From: JBMNTP01 sp050945795
GTDB taxonomy: Bacteria > Bacillota > Clostridia > Christensenellales > MGBC116941
Assembly (NCBI GenBank): GCA_050945795.1
Contig: JBMNTP010000048.1
Location: 1 to 5,163 of the forward strand
Direction of reading: 5' to 3'
DNA: 5,163 nt
A program made the position numbers and the translations under genes. Each line of letters opens with the position of its first letter. Within the stretch, counting starts at the first letter, position 1. The notes under the pieces are model-generated. The model saw only the letters and a program-made list of their open reading frames with translations, had not been told where the DNA came from and did not search any database. Below are positions 5,152 to 5,163 of this stretch, piece after piece.

Positions 5152-5163
5152 GAATATAAGAGT

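Larger units (their letters stand above)
4486..5163. other. AT-rich intergenic and regulatory region without a convincing gene
   Basis: I see no protein gene with a good start and recognisable content in this stretch. It holds the operon promoter, two FadR-type operator matches, a small hairpin CGGC-TAC-GCCG (4607-4617), the 7+1+7 palindrome at 4652-4666, an inverted repeat TTTATA-agcc-TATAAA (4784-4799) just upstream of the -35, the GC hairpin at 4846-4866 and the right-edge repeat. The portion 4880-5100 shows little beyond low-complexity AT-rich sequence and short palindromes such as TTCCGGAA (5004-5011). Confidence 0.7.

Overview
The window holds one leftward (minus-strand) five-gene cluster, read from right to left: garR (tartronate semialdehyde reductase, start 4467), a GntR/FadR-type regulator (TTG start 3489), the N-terminal and C-terminal halves of a split transketolase (starts 2698 and 1842), and a short-chain dehydrogenase/reductase (start 866). 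Every start has a Shine-Dalgarno-like sequence about 8 nt upstream. Spacing within the last four genes is 5, 13 and 40 nt. A 90-nt gap containing an inverted repeat separates garR from the regulator. No gene is clearly broken. The window ends 62 nt past the SDR stop without a convincing terminator, so the operon may continue to the left.

The right-hand 0.7 kb (4468-5163) has no convincing protein gene and is visibly more AT-rich than the coding part. It carries a good leftward promoter candidate (TTGACA, 18 nt, TATACT; 4779-4750). It also has two copies of an 11-bp motif matching the published FadR-subfamily operator consensus t.GTa.tAC.a (4728-4738 and 4576-4586), each a short way downstream of a -10-like hexamer. 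The simplest reading is that the regulator encoded in the operon controls the operon through these sites. At the extreme right, a 13-bp inverted repeat lies beside a rightward TTGACA, which hints at a divergent gene beyond the window.

The split transketolase, strong Shine-Dalgarno sequences, TTG start, frequent ATA (Ile) codons and AT-rich intergenic DNA fit an anaerobic Firmicute, probably Clostridia. This is an inference from composition and family distribution, not a proven assignment.

Functionally the cluster looks like a catabolic module for a sugar or sugar acid. The SDR would oxidise or reduce a polyol or keto-sugar (acid), the transketolase would move a two-carbon ketol unit, and GarR would reduce a C3 (or similar) aldehyde acid to a hydroxy acid such as D-glycerate. 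No kinase, aldolase, isomerase or transporter is visible, so the substrate cannot be named. This combination is the main point of interest. Each enzyme family is well known, but their joint pathway is not obvious from the window.
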